Assembly: GCA_918026815.1 (NCBI GenBank)
Contig: CAKJVC010000092.1
Span: 62,001-126,000 of the forward strand
Direction of reading: 5' to 3'
Source of the DNA: Chalara sp. BL73
Lineage: Eukaryota; Ascomycota; Leotiomycetes; Helotiales
Length of the DNA: 64,000 nt
The notes beneath the pieces are model-generated. The model had not been told where the DNA came from. It did not search any database and saw nothing but the letters and a program-made list of their open reading frames with translations. Shown here one piece after another: positions 60,613-64,000 of the stretch. The position numbers and the translations under genes are program-made. Positions within the stretch are counted from its first letter, which is position 1, and every line of letters begins with the position of its first letter.

Positions 60613-61764
60613 CTATAGGCTTTTCTCCAACGTGACCAGCTCTCGAAATCCTTCTTTCCACTTTAAAGTCTCAGCGGTCGTTGGCCTCGGCAAAGGGCTT
60701 CGTGCATATCCGCCATACCCGAGCCAGCTCTCCATGCCGGCCTTGGTGCTGACAATGCCGCCTTGAATAGCCGCCCAATCACCCCTGGCAACGATCTCTT
60801 GCATGTTCTGTGCCTCAACCACCTTTCCCTCACGGTACAGACGGATTATTTCAATGCAAGCCTTGGGCGCGATATTTGCCAGCCCCGCCAAGATCCCATG
60901 GCCACCTCCAATGATGCTTTGTAGAGTGAAGTCCGCACTTCCTCCCAAAACTAAAAATGGCGGTTGGGTATTGGGCGATTGTTGCTTCGCAGGTTTCGTT
61001 GCGGCAGCGATTCGGTTTAACTTTCCAGTATTTCCGCATGTGAGCTTCACACCGACAATATTCGAGTGTGCCGAAAGCTGAATTATGATATCAGAAGAGA
61101 GATCCATGCCAGACACTGCGCCTGGGTAATTATAGATGACGATCGGGATAGGCGATTGATTTGCCACAGTGGTAAAGAATTCGATGACGCTTACAGATGA
61201 TGGTGCGAATAGTGGTGCATAATATGACGGTGGGAGGATGAGTGCATAGTCACCGCCCGCAGCTTGCGCCTCTCGACATAGTTGGATGGTCTCACGCACC
61301 GATTGAGCTCCACAGCCAACAAGGATCGGAAGATGGGCAAAGCCGGCTTCGATGAGCGCCAAGCGGGTGGTGGAAGTTACAGTCTGTCTCTCGGAATGGG
61401 TGAGATGGACCGCTTCGCCATTAGAGCCTTGTGTAGTGAGACCCGTAACGCCAGCCTTTGCAAGGCGGACGGCGTGAGCCCCAATGGTTGCAGTGTCAAG
61501 ATCTTCCGTAACTGGATCAAAGAAGCAAACGGTTGGGACGTAAACTCCTGGGCTTAACGGGCGATGCATTTGGTCTTCGGTGTCAAGGGAAGTGCTGCTA
61601 TATGAAGAGCTGTACTGGGAATCGTTCAATGGTGGCTCGGAATATATGCTACTGATGTTGCTGCTAGAGTTACGAAGACCAGAACCAGTGACAGCGCGAA
61701 AAGATATGCTGAAAGGTTGCGTGAAACTGCCAGCCGGGGAAGGTGCGTCGTTATGCGGAGACAT
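60613..61764 (-). CDS. DapA-superfamily (dihydrodipicolinate synthase-like) aldolase, 383 aa
   Basis: A Schiff-base aldolase of the DHDPS/NAL superfamily. The first ATG in frame is at 61764 (MSPHNDAPSPAG); the frame upstream only reaches a TTG. Residues 1-65 are Ser-rich and disordered, an extension absent from bacterial enzymes. The TIM barrel starts at GVYVPTVCFFDP. Motifs are GSNGEAVHLTHSER (substrate carboxylate site, residues about 113-126; GTTGE in DapA), YNYPG with the catalytic Tyr about 211, and GVKLTCGN with the Schiff-base Lys about 240. Fungi make lysine by the aminoadipate route, so a true DHDPS role is unlikely; members in fungi include 2-keto-3-deoxy-L-galactonate aldolase (gaaC/lga1) and hydroxy-oxoglutarate aldolases. 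The substrate cannot be decided from the sequence. Single exon, intact. Confidence 0.88.
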   Translation of the reverse strand: MSPHNDAPSPAGSFTQPFSISFRAVTGSGLRNSSSNISSIYSEPPLNDSQYSSSYSSTSLDTEDQMHRPLSPGVYVPTVCFFDPVTEDLDTATIGAHAVRLAKAGVTGLTTQGSNGEAVHLTHSERQTVTSTTRLALIEAGFAHLPILVGCGAQSVRETIQLCREAQAAGGDYALILPPSYYAPLFAPSSVSVIEFFTTVANQSPIPIVIYNYPGAVSGMDLSSDIIIQLSAHSNIVGVKLTCGNTGKLNRIAAATKPAKQQSPNTQPPFLVLGGSADFTLQSIIGGGHGILAGLANIAPKACIEIIRLYREGKVVEAQNMQEIVARGDWAAIQGGIVSTKAGMESWLGYGGYARSPLPRPTTAETLKWKEGFRELVTLEKSL

Positions 61765-64000
61765 GCTGGAGGAAAGATGTGACAAGTTCAACAATGGTTT
61801 GCGCCAGCTAGTGAATGGGCTTAAAGTGGACAATTATTCGGCCGAGCTTTTGGGGATTAAAGTCAAATGCAAAGCAAGTCTAAAGGTGGACTTAGGAAGC
61901 GGCAAAGCAACAGCTGATGTCAGACTGGTGGAGGAGAGAAAGCAGGACGAACTAGCTTTTAGACTATATATATGATGAGAGGGTGGGTAGAAGGGTGGTG
62001 CTGGGACGGAGCGGTAAGATAAAGACGGGAAACTTTTCTTCCTTTTAAGTATACTAAAAACAAAAAACAAAAAAGCATGTCATGATCCGGCATGTCGCCG
62101 GATTAAGTATGAATTTCTTGTTCTGATTCCGGGTGAGAAGAATCGCCGTTTCGAGGTAGTCCCGTTTTTTTGGGGAGTGGTGGTGGTGGTGGCGTGAACA
62201 GAAATTCCGAGGGGAAGGAAAGCCGGCGTCCCAAATACATGGGTTTGACTTAATACGTGGGGGTAAGCCTCAAACAGAGCTGCCTCGCCCCCTGCAAGAG
62301 GATGAATATGGCCTCGTGGTTTAAATCTTGGAGCAAAGCTGGGTCCCTGCTGAGGAGCCTTTTTCACTTTTGGCTGGCTGGGCTGGGCTGGCTAGCTGGC
62401 TGGCTCTTCTTTTAGCGGTTCGAGTTTAGCAACGGGCGTCGGGCAACCCATGATGATGGCTTTTGCGTTTTTCTACGGTATGGTATGGCATGGCTAGTGA
62501 GCAAACCATAGCTCTGCTCCTGAAGCAAATATTAATAATTATACTGTAAGTAAGTACAGGAGGATCGTGAGATGCAGAAGTGCAATGGAAGCTGAAGTGA
62601 CAGTGGCAATGACAACACATCAAAATACCAGCGTCGTCGAGCCAGCTGATCACTGAGCCGACACCGCAGTACAGAAAATCGAGTTAATTGCAAATAGAGC
62701 ATCACCATTCGAGCCAGGCTGGACGTTCAATTACAGTTCAATCTGCTGACCTCATGTACCTGCCGTTAAATTCAGAGAGACCTACCTTACCAGTTCATGC
62801 AGCAAGACTGAAAAAGTACGGCTAGAGATAGAACATGGCTTCTGCAGTGGCAGGCTCCTTCCTGCCAGGCTATTCTTGATTCCATAATCGTATAGTCGGT
62901 GAAGAAAAAGCTCTTTACTTTTTCCCAGGTTCCTGAATCAACTTTCCATGCAGGGCGTGGCAGCCACGATCCTGTCGGGCGACTAGGTTGAATAGAAAAA
63001 GCAATAGCCAGATTCTTCCCCAGTGAGTGAGTGAGTGACCAGGTACCGGTAGCTTATGCAGGAAAGGAGGCTCAACATGCTGATCTGATAGCTAACTGCT
63101 CCTTCGAATCAAACGAAACAGAGGAGGCTTTCTTGTCGTTGGCGTTGATGTCCTCACGAATGTGCCAATGGAATGCAATGCAGCGAACGGGATTTAGCTG
63201 AATAAGTGCAGTTTGATGCTAATAGTATGATTGGCGGGTGAAGGCCAGAACGTGTGGTTCTACGTCAGGCGTAGTATAATCTGATCGTGTGCCGGTTTTT
63301 GCTCATAGGCGATCAGGAGGAGCTGAGTTGTTGACATTGGAAAAAAAGAAGCAGTCAATAATACTGCAATGGTCAGCAATCAGGCGTCGCTGGATCGCTG
63401 CATTACTGTACAGTAGAGTACAGTATTGGCGGAACGGCAGGGGGGTGTAGTGGAAACACGCTGAGGTTCTGGGTCCTGGAGCCCCTGTAAATACAGGATT
63501 GGCCCTGCAATCACGACTCTACCCACTGTATTGTACTATCGTGTACCCTCCTGTACCGTACCATACTGTACAGTAGAAAGTCGCTGTCTGTCCTGGGGGC
63601 GGGGGTGGAATGTATGGTCGCTCTCCCCACACGCCGATTCTCTAATGCCTGAGCCGCCCCCCGGCGCTCGCGTCCTTGTCATCTGGTGATCATACTATCA
63701 GGGGATAGCCGTGATCCACCTTCACGACCTCTTGGAAGCTGCCCAGTGCGTTTTTTCGTGGGGGTGGAGTGGATTACATGAGAAAAAAAGAAAGAAAGGA
63801 GTCAGGTGGAAATGGCTGATGCTGGTGATGGGGAGTGGTGACGACAATGGAATAAATTCATAAGGCGATTGAACCACCAGCATCCGTAGATGGTACATAC
63901 ACCATCCACCGCCCCGCCGTTGCAAGTCAAGGGAAGTTTATGCCCAAGTTGCATGCTGCATTTGCACATACTACTTGTTTTTGATGCTACATTTCGACGC
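61765..64000. other. Intergenic: promoter of the aldolase-like gene and further non-coding sequence
   Basis: No gene is supported. Bases near 62,040-62,075 hold A runs. A TGG/GTG microsatellite lies at about 62,175-62,195 and a GGCT-rich run at about 62,375-62,405. The 12-bp palindrome TACTGTACAGTA occurs twice, at 63404-63415 and 63564-63575, with more TGTAC words between. Any gene driven by these would lie beyond the window. Confidence 0.5.

Noticed and set aside
60613..61764. Annotation as lysine-biosynthetic DHDPS
   Set aside because: Fungi use the aminoadipate pathway for lysine, and the substrate loop differs, so only the superfamily is called.
61765..61833. Longer N-terminus for the DapA-like aldolase
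   Set aside because: The open frame reaches only a TTG at 61833; the first ATG is at 61764.
45226..64000. Secondary-metabolite gene cluster around tamA and the SET-domain gene
   Set aside because: No polyketide synthase, peptide synthetase, terpene cyclase or P450 frame is present in this part of the window.

Overview
The window looks like a chromosome segment of a filamentous ascomycete (Pezizomycotina). The genes carry short introns of about 45-60 bases with GTRAGT-like donors, several families are typical of these fungi (TamA/Dal81 regulator, DUF1996 secreted protein, CSC1 channel), and the repeats show C-to-T and G-to-A decay of the kind left by repeat-induced point mutation (RIP). I cannot name the species; a Leotiomycete-like fungus is only a guess.

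Layout. Bases 1-23,727 are a dense core of conserved housekeeping genes: a BTB/POZ-like protein (-), the TOR kinase (-, five exons), Rtf2 (+, divergent from TOR), class II fructose-bisphosphate aldolase (-, five exons), mitochondrial ribosomal protein bL9 (-), a membrane-anchored ubiquitin hydrolase of the Ubp16 type (+, divergent from bL9m) and a CSC1/OSCA-type cation channel (+). Bases 24,000-46,000 are a repeat island with no host gene that I can see. It has AT-rich deserts on both sides (about 24,360-26,030 and 40,800-43,980) around a cluster of Tad1-like LINE retrotransposons: copy A (-, nearly intact), copy B (-, lacks its 3' half and is RIP-mutated), a short fragment, and copy C (+, 5'-truncated and RIP-mutated). 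Copies A and C lie head to head as a roughly 6-kb imperfect inverted repeat. Copy C carries two large in-frame repeat expansions, 41 AAC codons in ORF1 and 78 copies of a 9-bp unit in ORF2. Beyond the LINEs are a 31-bp palindromic tandem array, an 8-bp array, a foldback element and a possible solo LTR.

From 46,552 the window becomes gene-bearing but sparse: a secreted DUF1996 protein (+, seven exons), a SET-domain protein with a signal-like N-terminus (-), about 5 kb without a supportable gene, the TamA/Dal81-type zinc-cluster regulator (+, three exons), and a DapA-superfamily aldolase with a Ser-rich N-terminal extension (-).

The housekeeping genes do not form a single pathway, but TOR (nutrient sensing) and TamA (nitrogen catabolism) both serve nitrogen response, and bL9m and the Ubp16-like enzyme are both expected at mitochondria and share a promoter region. 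The most unusual content is the LINE cluster: coding repeats that expanded in one copy, a one-base stop/restart spacing between ORF1 and ORF2, and a conserved 20-bp palindrome in the 3' UTR. All gene models are read by eye; splice sites are inferred from frame, GT/AG signals and family conservation.
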